Shown here: positions 18,333 through 26,762 of the stretch, piece after piece
Layout: every line of letters starts with the position of its first letter
How positions within the stretch are numbered: the first letter of the stretch is position 1
Assembly: GCA_965220775.1 (NCBI GenBank)
Contig: OZ244845.1
Location: 868,001-932,000, forward strand
DNA: 64,000 bases
Source of the DNA: G963664835 sp965220775
Lineage (GTDB): Bacteria; Chloroflexota; UBA6077; FW602-bin22; JBCLEL01
Direction of reading: 5' to 3'
Made by a program: the position numbers and the translations under genes
Notes under the pieces: model-generated
Databases searched by the model: none
Told to the model about the DNA's origin: nothing
Seen by the model: only the letters and a program-made list of their open reading frames with translations

Positions 18333-18928
18333 CCAGATTCCTCCTCGTTATACCGAGTGTATTGGAGAATCGCTGGCTGTGCCGGCTCGTTTTCTCCACC
18401 ACGATCTGTAGCTAGGCGAATCAGAAATGCAATGCATTACTATGAGAATAGACGCCCGCCACCAGTCTCGTCATTGGTACCAAATCATGTCCCGGACTCC
18501 GATCCGGGATGCCCTTAAACGGCTTTCGAGTGCGCCGGTAAACCCCTCCATTCGTCATTCCCGCGAAAGCGGGAATCCAGAGGGGAGGGGTGGGTTGTGG
18601 CAATGACACTAGAACTCTCCCACCAACCAATGCACCCAATTTTCATACCTTACGTGTGCCGGCACCAGCCGGCATGCGCGATTGCTATGAAAGCATGTCC
18701 CGGACTCCGATCCGGGATAGACCGCTCCGGCAGCCTCTCATTCGCCATTCGCGGCCCCACTTCGTAATACCGGCCCCCCATTCGTCATTCCGGCGAAGGC
18801 CGGAATCCAGAGGGGTGGGGAGGGGGTAATGGCGCTGTGTCCTGTTCCCAGCTCGGGGAGCGGCTCCTTCGCGCGCATTGCTCGCCCGACTCAACGCCTC
18901 ACGTGGTCCTCGCGAGAACATAAGTAAA
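18333..18928. repeat. Intergenic palindromic repeat cluster 2
   Basis: About 600 bases with no gene. It holds, left to right, a CCCGG/CCGGG hairpin with its GGTACCAAATCATG lead (18473-18510), a CCCGC-GAAA-GCGGG hairpin (18552-18583), a GCCGGCACCAGCCGGC hairpin joined to a second CCCGG hairpin (18658-18718), the box GGCAGCCTCTCATTCGCCAT, and a CCGGC-GAAG-GCCGG hairpin (18783-18815). The order of parts matches the clusters at 21.2, 26.8 and 60.4 kb, so these are composite units rather than isolated palindromes. Confidence 0.85.
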
Positions 18929-19810
18929 TCAGGCAGACGTGACTCTGGATTTCGTCGACGGGGCGGTACTCTCGATCGGAGGTAATTCCCCACTAGTGAG
19001 CGAGCCGTAAAGGTCGTGGCGCCTAACGCGGTACACGTTAGCCTGCGGTGTCACGCCCTTGGTCCTGAAAGCGGTCTGAGCGGCGAGATCCACGTCCGCG
19101 AACAAGAACGCTTCCGCGGTGCCGGCTTTGTCCAAGGGCCGGCCGTGAACGTCCGCGAAGACGCTGCCCCCGCCCTGTCGAGTCCCGTCGTCATAGCTTC
19201 CGATCGGATTGCAGGTGAAGACCGGTACCGCGTTCCATCTCGCGTGCAGCATCGCCCAGCTACTAAAGTCACCGGCGGACATCGGCCAGAATATCGCCTC
19301 CGCCCCCTCCAGGACCATCGCTCTCCAGGGCTCAGGAAACTCTCCGTCGTGACAAATCAGAACGCCGATCCTGCCGAACCGGGTGTCGAACACGCCGAGC
19401 CTCTTCCCGGGTATGAATATCTCTTGTTCGCTGTAGAGTTCTTTGTATCCGGGTCGATTGTCCATCACCAGGTGTGTCTTGTCGTATATCCCGATAACCT
19501 CGCCTTGGTCGATGATCATTATGCTGTTGTATATTCCCTCGCCGGACGGGGCCGACCGAATCAAGCCGAACAGGATCATCACGTTGAACCGGCGGGAGTA
19601 CTCGCAGAATCGATCGGTGGCCGGGCCAGGTACGGGCTCGGCGAATTCTCGGTGGGGTATTTCCGTCCGGAAGCCGGCAAATCCCTCCGGCAGCATGATT
19701 ACGTCCGGCTGATAAAGCTCCACGCCGTACTCTAACATCGTGAACGCCCGTCGGTAGTTGGCCGGCGGGTCGTTCGGCGCGCTATGCAACTGGATCGATA
19801 GAACCTTCAT
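18929..19810 (-). CDS. Carbon-nitrogen hydrolase (nitrilase superfamily)
   Basis: Nitrilase-superfamily amidase, 293 residues. The Glu-Lys-Cys triad is clear: E in MLPEGFAGF (about residue 42), K in IYDKTHLVM (about 112) and C in LICHDGEFPEPW (about 154). The HDGEFPE context resembles aliphatic amidase or N-carbamoyl amidohydrolase branches. ATG 19810 follows the stop of copy B by one base, with a GGAGGA site inside that gene's end. It is the third gene of a tight A-B-nitrilase operon, suggesting consecutive hydrolysis of amide or carbamoyl groups. The C-terminal tail past residue 270 is variable. Confidence 0.85.
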   Translation of the reverse strand: MKVLSIQLHSAPNDPPANYRRAFTMLEYGVELYQPDVIMLPEGFAGFRTEIPHREFAEPVPGPATDRFCEYSRRFNVMILFGLIRSAPSGEGIYNSIMIIDQGEVIGIYDKTHLVMDNRPGYKELYSEQEIFIPGKRLGVFDTRFGRIGVLICHDGEFPEPWRAMVLEGAEAIFWPMSAGDFSSWAMLHARWNAVPVFTCNPIGSYDDGTRQGGGSVFADVHGRPLDKAGTAEAFLFADVDLAAQTAFRTKGVTPQANVYRVRRHDLYGSLTSGELPPIESTAPSTKSRVTSA

Positions 19811-19811
19811 C

Positions 19812-20459
19812 CTACTCCTCCTTCTCCCAGTGGCTCGCGATTTGATTGGTCGTGAGTCCGGGCCCTATGTGGGCTAGGACTTGCTGCTCGATTCGGTCGT
19901 TGATCACCGCAACGGCGTCTGTCGCGACCGGCGTGTAGTATCCGCGCATGCGCCCGTCGCGATACGTATGGTAAAGGCACCCGCTGATCGCTGTGCCGGC
20001 CAGTACCACGCTACGAATCCCTTGCCCTTTCAGCGTATTGTCCAAGCCATTGCCGCTGAATATACTGCCACGGGACCTGACGAAGACGAGGTCTCGTGGG
20101 TCGGCCGGCAACTCGTCACAGGTTTGGGCCTCCCAGGTACCTTCCTTGATGCACGGCACCCATCCATAGTCCTTGTTCCTGTAGTAGTTCGCCCCATCGA
20201 CCATGTTTGCCCCAAAACGGTTGCGGTGGATGAACTCGGCGAATACGACGACAACTCCCGCCCGGCGCGCCGCGTCAAGCAGCCTCTGGATGCTCGGAAC
20301 GATTGCTCTGATTGGCGACGTGTCGATGCCCTGCCGTGCGTATCCTCCCTGTTCGCAGACGATTTCGTTCTGCATGTCGATCACGACTAATGCGGTTCGT
20401 TTGGGGTCGATCCACTCGTCGACCGTGGTCAGAACTTCGGTGCCGTGTACTACCTTCAT
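19812..20459 (-). CDS. Isochorismatase-like cysteine hydrolase (copy B), K-to-R in triad
   Basis: Cysteine hydrolase of 215 residues from ATG 20459 (MKVVHGTEVL). First catalytic Asp is present (VVIDMQNEIV) and the Cys is present (TAISGCLYHTY), but the position of the catalytic Lys reads Arg: LVFVRSRGSIF against VVFTKSRGSSF in copy A. The start overlaps the previous stop by four bases (ATGA), so A and B are coupled. A longer frame to 20516 is rejected because the homologous start is 20459. Either a catalytically altered subunit or a working variant; the coupled pair could form a mixed oligomer (inference). Confidence 0.82.
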   Translation of the reverse strand: MKVVHGTEVLTTVDEWIDPKRTALVVIDMQNEIVCEQGGYARQGIDTSPIRAIVPSIQRLLDAARRAGVVVVFAEFIHRNRFGANMVDGANYYRNKDYGWVPCIKEGTWEAQTCDELPADPRDLVFVRSRGSIFSGNGLDNTLKGQGIRSVVLAGTAISGCLYHTYRDGRMRGYYTPVATDAVAVINDRIEQQVLAHIGPGLTTNQIASHWEKEE

Positions 20460-21133
20460 GCCTCTGATTCCTCGGATCGGCGGTTCCAAGTCTCCAATAG
20501 CTCTTCGGTAGTGCATTCCGGCCCCAGACTGGCCATCCAGGCCATGGCGAGATCACCTGGCCCGGCGTTGAATACGGCATCGGTAACGGTTACGGTATAG
20601 AACCCGTGCATCAGCGCGTCAGAGCAGGTGAAGGCAACGCATCCACCGCTGCCCGTGCCGGTGAGGACCAAGGTCCGAATCCCCCTCGATCTGAGAGTCA
20701 TTGCCAGGTCTGTGCCGCTGAAGGAGCTGCCGCGGGACTTTGTAAAAACGACGTCGCCGGGTTGCGGAGCAAGCTCGTCGACCGTCTGGGCGTCCCAGGT
20801 GCCGTCCTGCGCGCACGAAATCCACGATTGGTCCTGGTGCCCAAAGTAGTTGGGCCCATCCATCAGGTTTCCGCCGAGGCGATTTCGATGCGTGTACTCG
20901 GCATAGGTCACCAGGATGCCCCGCCGGCGCGCGGCATCGAGCAGCACCTGCATATTGGGGATAAGCGCCTGGTGACCCTTGGCGAACGTCTGGCCCTCTT
21001 CTGTTCTCGTCGCGTAGCCGCCCTGATCGCTCACGATCTCATTCTGCATGTCTATTACTATGATCGCCGTATGGGCCGGATCGGTCACCTCCGCCAGGGT
21101 CGTCAGCACCTCGACGCCGTTTATCGTTTTCGT
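20456..21133 (-). CDS. Isochorismatase-like cysteine hydrolase (copy A), apparent ACG start
   Basis: Cysteine hydrolase with a full triad: D (VIDMQNEIV), K (VFTKSRGSSF), C (GSGGCVAFTC). The paralogues begin [start]-K-x-I/V-H-G-x-x-V; here the same residues are encoded (KTINGVEVL) but the start position is ACG at 21133-21131. An excellent AAGGAGG site lies 6 bases before that ACG. The first conventional codon is GTG 21109, 30 bases from the site and inside the conserved N-terminus. So either ACG is used as a rare start, or a mutation has weakened expression of the first gene of this operon. The coordinates here assume the ACG. Confidence 0.75.
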   Translation of the reverse strand, partial: TKTINGVEVLTTLAEVTDPAHTAIIVIDMQNEIVSDQGGYATRTEEGQTFAKGHQALIPNMQVLLDAARRRGILVTYAEYTHRNRLGGNLMDGPNYFGHQDQSWISCAQDGTWDAQTVDELAPQPGDVVFTKSRGSSFSGTDLAMTLRSRGIRTLVLTGTGSGGCVAFTCSDALMHGFYTVTVTDAVFNAGPGDLAMAWMASLGPECTTEELLETWNRRSEESEA

Positions 21134-21722
21134 TTCAGGCCTCCTTACTTCTTAGAGTCTCCCACTAACAACTACCCACTATTGGTACGAAAATGAATGG
21201 TTCCCGCCACCGAATTCGTCATTGCTATGAAAGCATGTCCCGGACTCCGATCCGGGATAGACTGTTCCGGCAGCCTCTCATTCGCCATTCCCGGCATCCC
21301 TTCGCCAATCGGGCCCCCCATTCGTCATTCCGGCGAAGGCCGGAATCCAGAAGGGGTGGGGAGGGGTAAGGCCACCAGACGATGGAAAAAACCCGGCGTC
21401 CCACCATTTTCATCCTCTTGTGCGGTCCTCGGAGGGCCATGGTGATTCCCGCCACCCACGTTGTCAATCCCGCCACCCACCTCGTCACTCCGGTCCCCGC
21501 CCTCGTCATTCCGGTCCCCCACCGCGACATTCCCGCCTCCCAATTCGTCATTCCCGCGAAAGCGGGAATGACGAATTGGGAGGGGTATGCGCGGTGAAAA
21601 TGACCCGCAAACACCTCCGCCAACCAGCGCTCCCAACTTCATACCGTGGTGTGCCGGCGGCAGCCCGCATGGACGATTGCTATCGAACCTCGACCGGTGG
21701 CCAAGGAATCCAACAGCCATCT
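21134..21722. repeat. Intergenic palindromic repeat cluster 3
   Basis: About 590 bases without a gene. It contains the CCCGG/CCGGG hairpin with ATTGCTATGAAAGCATG lead (21222-21260), the GGCAGCCTCTCATTCGCCAT box, a CCGGC-GAAG-GCCGG hairpin (21323-21355), a run of short variants of CGTCATTCC separated by CCCGCC (21466-21540), and the perfect hairpin listed separately. The conserved CTTCATACC-GTGTGCCGGCGGCAGCC piece follows at about 21636. Confidence 0.82.
21536..21583. repeat. Perfect 22-bp stem with GAAA loop
   Basis: Arms 21536-21557 and 21562-21583 are fully complementary over 22 base pairs, closed by a GAAA loop (a GNRA tetraloop on the plus strand). It arises where a CGTCATTCCCGC repeat meets its own inverted copy. 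It lies downstream of the permease gene that ends at 21723 on the minus strand, where it could also stop or protect transcripts. Confidence 0.85.
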
Positions 21723-22664
21723 CTATTCCACCAGCCCGGTCCGGTCCACGCTGTGGATGAAGTGGCGCTGAACGAATATGTAGAACACAACCTGTGGCGC
21801 GATCACCAGTACCGTCGATGCCATTAGCACCGCCTCGCTCCACTCGACGGCGCCATAGTGGCTGAAGCTGGCCCATATCCCGTACAAGACATACAGTAGG
21901 CGCGCTGGCAGCGTCAGAGCTTCAAGGTTTGACAAGAACATCGTGCTTAGGAACGAATCGTTCCAATACCATACAAGCGAGAACAGGAACACAACGAGCA
22001 TTGCCGGCGCCGACAGCGGCAGAATTATTTGCCAGTAGACACGGAACCTACTCGCGCCGTCCACAAACGCGGCATCCTCGAGCTCCCAAGGCAAACCGCG
22101 GAAGAACTGCCGGAAGATCAGGATGAATAGGGCTCCTCTCACACCGTGACCGAAGATGGGAGGTATCCAGAAAGGCATATAGGTGTCTATCCAATCGAGG
22201 TTGAGGTAGAGGAAATACAGCGGTACGACAACAGTCTGAGGCGGTACGATGAATGTGAAGATAACCAATAAGAATAGGATGTTGCGCCCCGCGAACTGGA
22301 TGCGAGCGAATCCGTAGGCTATCAACGAGCACGACACGACTTGGACCATCGAAGTCGGAACACTGGTGATAACGCTGTTTCCGGCCGCCCTTACGTAGTC
22401 GAGGAATTGAAAGGCGATTGCGTAATGCGCTAGATGGATCTGCGTTGGAATCCAATAGACTGTGATGTCAGCTAGGTCTTGCGGGCTCTTGAACGAAGTC
22501 GAGACCATGAAAATCACCGGGAACAGGAAAACGTATGAGACCTCGATCAGGATGAGATAGGTCAGTCCCCGCGCAAGCCATGTCAGTCCGCGCCGCTGCC
22601 AGACCAAGGGGTCGCGCAACGAGGTCACCATTGGCGATAGACCGGTTCTACCCAAGATGCTCAA
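21723..22664 (-). CDS. Carbohydrate ABC transporter permease (MalG type)
   Basis: Inner-membrane permease of a sugar ABC importer, about 313 residues, with six hydrophobic spans. The cytoplasmic EAA loop that docks the ATPase reads ELEDAAFVDGASRFRVYW followed by QIILPLSAPA. The start is TTG 22664 or ATG 22631; neither has a strong ribosome-binding site. It lies 180 bases downstream of the binding-protein gene, with a strong hairpin between them. The partner MalF-type permease is on the opposite strand at 27824. No ATP-binding subunit for sugar uptake is present in the window, so a shared MsmK-type ATPase is likely elsewhere. Confidence 0.88.
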   Translation of the reverse strand: MSILGRTGLSPMVTSLRDPLVWQRRGLTWLARGLTYLILIEVSYVFLFPVIFMVSTSFKSPQDLADITVYWIPTQIHLAHYAIAFQFLDYVRAAGNSVITSVPTSMVQVVSCSLIAYGFARIQFAGRNILFLLVIFTFIVPPQTVVVPLYFLYLNLDWIDTYMPFWIPPIFGHGVRGALFILIFRQFFRGLPWELEDAAFVDGASRFRVYWQIILPLSAPAMLVVFLFSLVWYWNDSFLSTMFLSNLEALTLPARLLYVLYGIWASFSHYGAVEWSEAVLMASTVLVIAPQVVFYIFVQRHFIHSVDRTGLVE

Positions 22665-22777
22665 AGCGACTTCGTCCTGTAGGTTTCCGCCGGCGATCTA
22701 GGTCCGCGGAAAGCTCACTAACCGACGCATATTCGATATCGAACGGTCCACCGATGCGGCGGGCATGAGAGGAATAG

Positions 22778-22809
22778 ACGACCCGCCGGACCACGGTCCG
22801 GCGGGTCGT
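22778..22809 (-). terminator. Strong hairpin between binding-protein and permease genes
   Basis: Perfect 14-bp stem (22778-22791 with 22796-22809) and a 4-base loop, 38 bases after the binding-protein stop. There is no clear U-run after it on the minus strand. Such hairpins commonly stabilise the binding-protein message or reduce read-through into the permease gene. Here it is either a weak terminator or a processing/stabilising structure. Confidence 0.65.
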
Positions 22810-22846
22810 TGGCTCCCTCTACGAACTGGCTGGCGCCGGCAGCGCT

Positions 22847-24535
22847 CTACTCGTAGCCTTTGGCGAGTTCGGCGTTGATCTCGTCCGCTGCCGCGTCCAA
22901 GGCCTGCTTCATCACCATCTCTTTGGAATGCACCATATTGAGGAATTTCCCCATGGTCCCGTGGAAGAAGCCGCTCTTGATACCCGCGTGGGCGGGGAAT
23001 CTTATGACATCTTCAGCCAACTCGGGTTTGGGAGACATTCCCGGGCTCGAGCTCCGCGTTAAGTTAATCAGGTTGATCGTCTTGCCGGTGCCTTCCGGCT
23101 GCGCGTCAACGTACTTGCGCGTGTCATATGCTGGAGGCGCCCAGATATCCAGCTTGAGCCGGTTGAGCTCATCGTCAGTAGTAAATTCGGCTACCCACTC
23201 GGCGACTTCATCCTGGATCGGGCTGTTCTTGTTGATGCCCCACGCACTGCCGCCAACCTGGTGGGTGCGCTTCTCGAAATAGGGGAAGCTGATGAAGCCA
23301 AGGTTCATCCTCTGGTAGATCTCGCGTGACAGCATGCTCGTGTTCATCACGAACGACCAGCAGACCGCCTTATCGGCCACGAACAGCCAGTCTCCTCCTC
23401 CGCTCACACCTGACAACCAGGTCTCGCGGTCGGGAGTGATCTTCCGGTCTACCAGGTCAAACATCGTCTCCAGCGCGTCCACGGACTCGGGCGAGTTGAT
23501 CAGCGTTTTGGGCGGCTTGTAGTCCCAGGGGTCTTCGTACCACTTGCCCTCGTTCGATGCCACCCAGTGCTTGTTGCTGTCCCACCAGCCGAAGTTGGTG
23601 CCAGCTTGCCATCCGTAGATCTCGACGTCGCCGTCACTGTTCAACTGGGTAGCTTCGTCGGCCCATTCGATCATATCGTCCGCGGTCCACTGGTCGAAGT
23701 TGTCTTTGCCGTAGGTCGGTAGGTCCGCCCCAAGATCAAATCTCTCGACCATGTCCATGTCGAGCCAGATCCCCATGTCGGTGCCGGCGAACATCGATAC
23801 ACCCATGAGCTGACCGTCGAACCCCATTTCCTCCCACGGATCGTCTGCGAACCGCAGGCGGTTCAGGTCGTGCTTCTTGAAGTAATCGTCGTAGGGAGTG
23901 ATGAAGCCCTTGGTCCAGAAGTCTGCCCAGTTGGAATAGTGCAGGACGATAACGTCTGGTCCTTGGCCGGCAACCAATTCAGCCAGAAGCTTGCCCCAGA
24001 AGTCGCCGGAGTAGGTGCCGTTGTCCATCGTGATGCCCGTCTTGGCGGTAACATACGGCGCGAACCTATTCAGGTGATCGACAAACCAGGTATTGGTCTT
24101 TATCACCGCTCCGGTACGGAATACCGGCTTCTCGACTTCGACTTCGACTTCGACTATCTTCTCTCTCTCGACTATCGTCTCCTTCTCCACCTCGACGGTA
24201 ATTACCTTCTCGACTACCTTGACGATCTCTACCGGCTTCTCCACTTCGACCCTGACAATCCTCTCCATCTCAACCGGTTTCTCGACCTCTACAGTGATTA
24301 CCCTTTCGACCTCTACCGGCCTCTCGACCTCGACGGTGACTATCCGATCGACTGACTCCCTGATGACTTGGGTGACAACTCTTTCTACCGGTACCTCCTT
24401 CTCGACTATCTGGATCTTCTCTACCTCAATAATCTGCGGCTCGCAGGCCGCCAGAACCGGCAGCGCGCTTGCGGCCCCCAATCCCGCCAGGAACGAGCGG
24501 CGCGTCAGTCTGCGTGGGAAGATGTTGTCAAACAT
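22847..24535 (-). CDS. Extracellular sugar-binding lipoprotein of ABC importer
   Basis: Solute-binding protein of about 562 residues from ATG 24535, chosen for its AGGAGAGG site and correct signal. A twin-arginine motif (TRRSFL, Arg12-Arg13) leads to a lipobox with Cys31 (PVLAAC), so it is probably Tat-exported and lipid-anchored. Residues 34-130 are a striking low-complexity segment of repeated VE, KPVE and RVITVEVE units, presumably an extended stalk. The rest is a periplasmic-binding-protein fold of the carbohydrate type (WGINKNSPIQDEVAEWV near the C-terminus). The long Val-Glu stalk is a feature I associate with Chloroflexota binding proteins. Confidence 0.88.
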   Translation of the reverse strand: MFDNIFPRRLTRRSFLAGLGAASALPVLAACEPQIIEVEKIQIVEKEVPVERVVTQVIRESVDRIVTVEVERPVEVERVITVEVEKPVEMERIVRVEVEKPVEIVKVVEKVITVEVEKETIVEREKIVEVEVEVEKPVFRTGAVIKTNTWFVDHLNRFAPYVTAKTGITMDNGTYSGDFWGKLLAELVAGQGPDVIVLHYSNWADFWTKGFITPYDDYFKKHDLNRLRFADDPWEEMGFDGQLMGVSMFAGTDMGIWLDMDMVERFDLGADLPTYGKDNFDQWTADDMIEWADEATQLNSDGDVEIYGWQAGTNFGWWDSNKHWVASNEGKWYEDPWDYKPPKTLINSPESVDALETMFDLVDRKITPDRETWLSGVSGGGDWLFVADKAVCWSFVMNTSMLSREIYQRMNLGFISFPYFEKRTHQVGGSAWGINKNSPIQDEVAEWVAEFTTDDELNRLKLDIWAPPAYDTRKYVDAQPEGTGKTINLINLTRSSSPGMSPKPELAEDVIRFPAHAGIKSGFFHGTMGKFLNMVHSKEMVMKQALDAAADEINAELAKGYE

Positions 24536-25395
24536 TGCCGAATCCTCTCCTAACCTAAATAAAGTGCCAATACGCCTATCAATGAAGTCCTGCGTTGGTC
24601 TTTGTTGACAGCCTTTCTTGAAGGCTCTGCGCGTTAGCTGCGTTGTACCGGTTTCTTCACCTCCAGTCCCCAAGCAGCGCCTTTATTTATCCAGCTACTT
24701 CGCCCGTCAGTGTATCAGAACCAGCGTCGCGCAATCAACAAGAGGAATATCGCGTAAAGCCCGAGGTTAGGGAAGAAAAAGGCAAGTTTCCCATCCATCG
24801 ATGGCCAACCCGGGCGTATAGGCGACTCGCGAATCGCCCCCCACTCGTCATTCCCGCGAAAGCGGGAATCCAGAGGGGTGGGGGGAAGGCAAGACCGCCG
24901 CCAGTCTTGGTACGAAAACGAATGGTTCCAGCCACCGAATTCGTCATTCCGGCGAAGGCCGGAATCCAGAGGGGAAGGGTGGCACCAACCACACCCAAAC
25001 ACTTCCAACGACCAGGCCTCATTTTCACACCTTGGTGTGCCGGCGCCCGCCGGCATGAGCGATTGGTACGAAAGCATGTCCCGGACTCCGAACCGGGATG
25101 AATGGTTCCCGCCACCGAATTCGTCAAGCCGGCGTCCGTTGGAATCGCCTCCCACTCGTCATTCCGGCGAAGGCCGGAATCCAGAGGGGAGGGGCGGCAC
25201 CCACATGACACCCAAAGACCTCCAACGACCAGGCCTCATTTTCACACCTTGGTCTGCCGGCACCCGCCGGCATGAGCGATTGGTACGAACGCATGTCCCG
25301 GACTCCGATCCGGGATGAATGGTTCCAGCCACCGAATTCGTCATGCCGGCGTCCGTTGGAATCCCCTCGCACTCGTCATTCGTACGAAAATGACG
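24536..25395. repeat. Intergenic palindromic repeat cluster 4
   Basis: About 860 bases. Up to 24760 it is upstream sequence of the binding-protein gene with no recognisable feature. After that come repeat units: CCCGC-GAAA-GCGGG at 24846-24877, CCGGC-GAAG-GCCGG at 24942-24973, the CACCAACCACACCC spacer, GCCGGCGCCCGCCGGC plus CCCGG hairpin at 25038-25099, then a second round (CCGGC hairpin 25157-25188; paired hairpins 25254-25315), and CGTCATTCGTACGAAAATG at 25376-25394. The last box directly abuts the IS110 transposase stop; the same box occurs at 60471. Confidence 0.85.
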
Positions 25396-26619
25396 TTACG
25401 CGGCTTCTATAGTGACCCGATATCCTAGACCCTCGAGGCGTTTGACGCTCCTGCGCACGATGTAGCGCTTGTCCCTCTGATCGAAGTAGTCGGCACCCAG
25501 GTCGTGGTATTCGGTGTCATCTCGCAACAAATGGTAGATGATCTTGAGCACTGTGTGGGCGATGGCGGTGATGGCGCGCTTGCGTCCCCTGCGAGCGGCG
25601 ATTCTGCGATATCGAGCTGAGAGGTAAGTGTCCTTGGTTCGTGCAGCAGCCTGTGCGACTTCAGTGAGGATGGAACTGAGCCAGGGACTGCCCCGGCCAG
25701 TGAATCCACTCCTGCGCTTGCCGGCGGACTGGTAGTTGCCAGGACAGAGCTTGGCCCAAGATGCAAGGTGCTTGGCCGAAGGGAATCTAGACATATCAGT
25801 ACCTATCTCGGCGATGATGTCCTCGGCGGCACGGCGAGCGACACCGGGGATAGAATCAAGGCGATTGATCGTCTCTTCTAAAGGGGCGAACCTACGTGCG
25901 ACCTCCTTGTCGAGATGTGCAATCTGAGTCTCGAACATCTCCAGAGATTGCAGCAGGACTCCAAGCATGAATCGCTGGTGGTGACCCACAGTTCCACGCA
26001 GTGCCCAACGCAACTGGTCCAGCTTCTTCCTTAACAAACCTCTGGCCAACTCGGCAAGGACGTTGGGTTCGTTCTCACCAGCAATCAGGGCTCTGAGCAT
26101 GTCACGGCCAGAGACGCCGAGAATGTCTGTAGCTACCGAGGCCAGCTTGATGTTGCCACCTTCAAGCACCTTGTGCATCTGGTTGGCGATCTGAGCTTTA
26201 TTCTGGACCACTCTGCGTCGGTAGCGAACCAACTCTCGTAGGTCACGCTGTGGTCGATCGGGGATGAAGCTTGGCTTCAGCAGGCCGTGCCTGAGTAGCT
26301 CCGCAATCCATTCAGAGTCCTTGACGTCCGTCTTACGACCAGGGACCGCCTTGATGTGGCGAGCGTTTGCCACCACCAACTCGAACTCGTGCTCCAAGAC
26401 GTTGTAGACTGGCTTCCAGAACACACCGGTGCTCTCCATCGCCACAGTGGTGACCCGCATCTCAGTCAACCAATCGGCAAGAGCCAGTAGCTCGCCGTAG
26501 GTAGTCCCGAAGGTCCGAATCTGTCGATCGTCCGGGGTTAACACACAGGCAGTGACCGACTTCTTGTGGACGTCCAGACCGCAGCAGCGTTCACGAACTT
26601 CTCCAATTACTGTCCTCAT
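25396..26619 (-). CDS. IS110-family DEDD transposase
   Basis: Recombinase of 407 residues with both halves of the family. The N-terminal RuvC-like DEDD domain begins GLDVHKKSVTA; it has AMESTGVFWKPV, then ANARHIKAVPGRKTDVKDSE with the closing acidic pair. The C-terminal Transposase_20 domain carries LDSIPGVARRAAEDIIAEIG and WAKLCPGNYQSAGKRRSG, with the serine region near KRRSGFTGRGSPWL. Ribosome-binding site AGGAGAGAGG precedes ATG 26619. The gene appears intact. Enzymes of this family act with a structured bridge RNA encoded in the element's non-coding end. Confidence 0.93.
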   Translation of the reverse strand: MRTVIGEVRERCCGLDVHKKSVTACVLTPDDRQIRTFGTTYGELLALADWLTEMRVTTVAMESTGVFWKPVYNVLEHEFELVVANARHIKAVPGRKTDVKDSEWIAELLRHGLLKPSFIPDRPQRDLRELVRYRRRVVQNKAQIANQMHKVLEGGNIKLASVATDILGVSGRDMLRALIAGENEPNVLAELARGLLRKKLDQLRWALRGTVGHHQRFMLGVLLQSLEMFETQIAHLDKEVARRFAPLEETINRLDSIPGVARRAAEDIIAEIGTDMSRFPSAKHLASWAKLCPGNYQSAGKRRSGFTGRGSPWLSSILTEVAQAAARTKDTYLSARYRRIAARRGRKRAITAIAHTVLKIIYHLLRDDTEYHDLGADYFDQRDKRYIVRRSVKRLEGLGYRVTIEAA

Positions 26620-26639
26620 TCCTCTCTCCTCGTAAATAG

Positions 26640-26740
26640 TCTACTGGCTGGGGGCGACCCCAAAACGAGTAAAGTTCGTACGCGTGCTCACTCTTGGCAG
26701 AGTGGCGACAGCTAGGTGTACTAGACGGGTCGCCAGAGTC
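26640..26740 (-). ncRNA. Candidate bridge RNA region of the IS110 element
   Basis: The 145 bases upstream of the transposase contain three consecutive hairpins. One is TGGGG/CCCCA with a 4-base loop (26649-26662). The next is CACTCT/AGAGTG with a 4-base loop (26689-26704). The third is TGGCGAC/GTCGCCA (26703-26709 with 26729-26735), whose 19-base loop holds an inner CTAG..CTAG pair. Bridge RNAs of IS110 elements are made from the 5' non-coding end and have stem-loops with internal guide loops. Position and structure fit; the guide sequences are not proven. Confidence 0.55.
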
Positions 26741-26762
26741 AGATTGCTATACGGGCTCGAAG

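Larger units (their letters stand above)
25396..26762 (-). mobile_element. IS110-family insertion sequence
   Basis: Single-gene element inserted within repeat cluster 4/5. The extent is judged from where palindromic-repeat sequence stops and resumes: the CGTCATTCGTACGAAAATG box ends at 25394, and the CAATGAC..CACCAACCA spacer resumes at about 26764. That gives about 1.37 kb, which is normal for the family. No terminal inverted repeats are seen, as expected for IS110. Known relatives such as IS621 insert into REP sequences, which agrees with this location. Exact ends are uncertain by some tens of bases. Confidence 0.75.

Noticed and set aside
18347..18352. TATAAC as a -10 box of the GH127 operon
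   Set aside because: It would start transcription inside the ribosome-binding site, so it is not credible.
24093..24608. Ser/Thr-rich plus-strand open frame
   Set aside because: It is the reverse of the Val-Glu stalk of the binding protein and has no independent signals.
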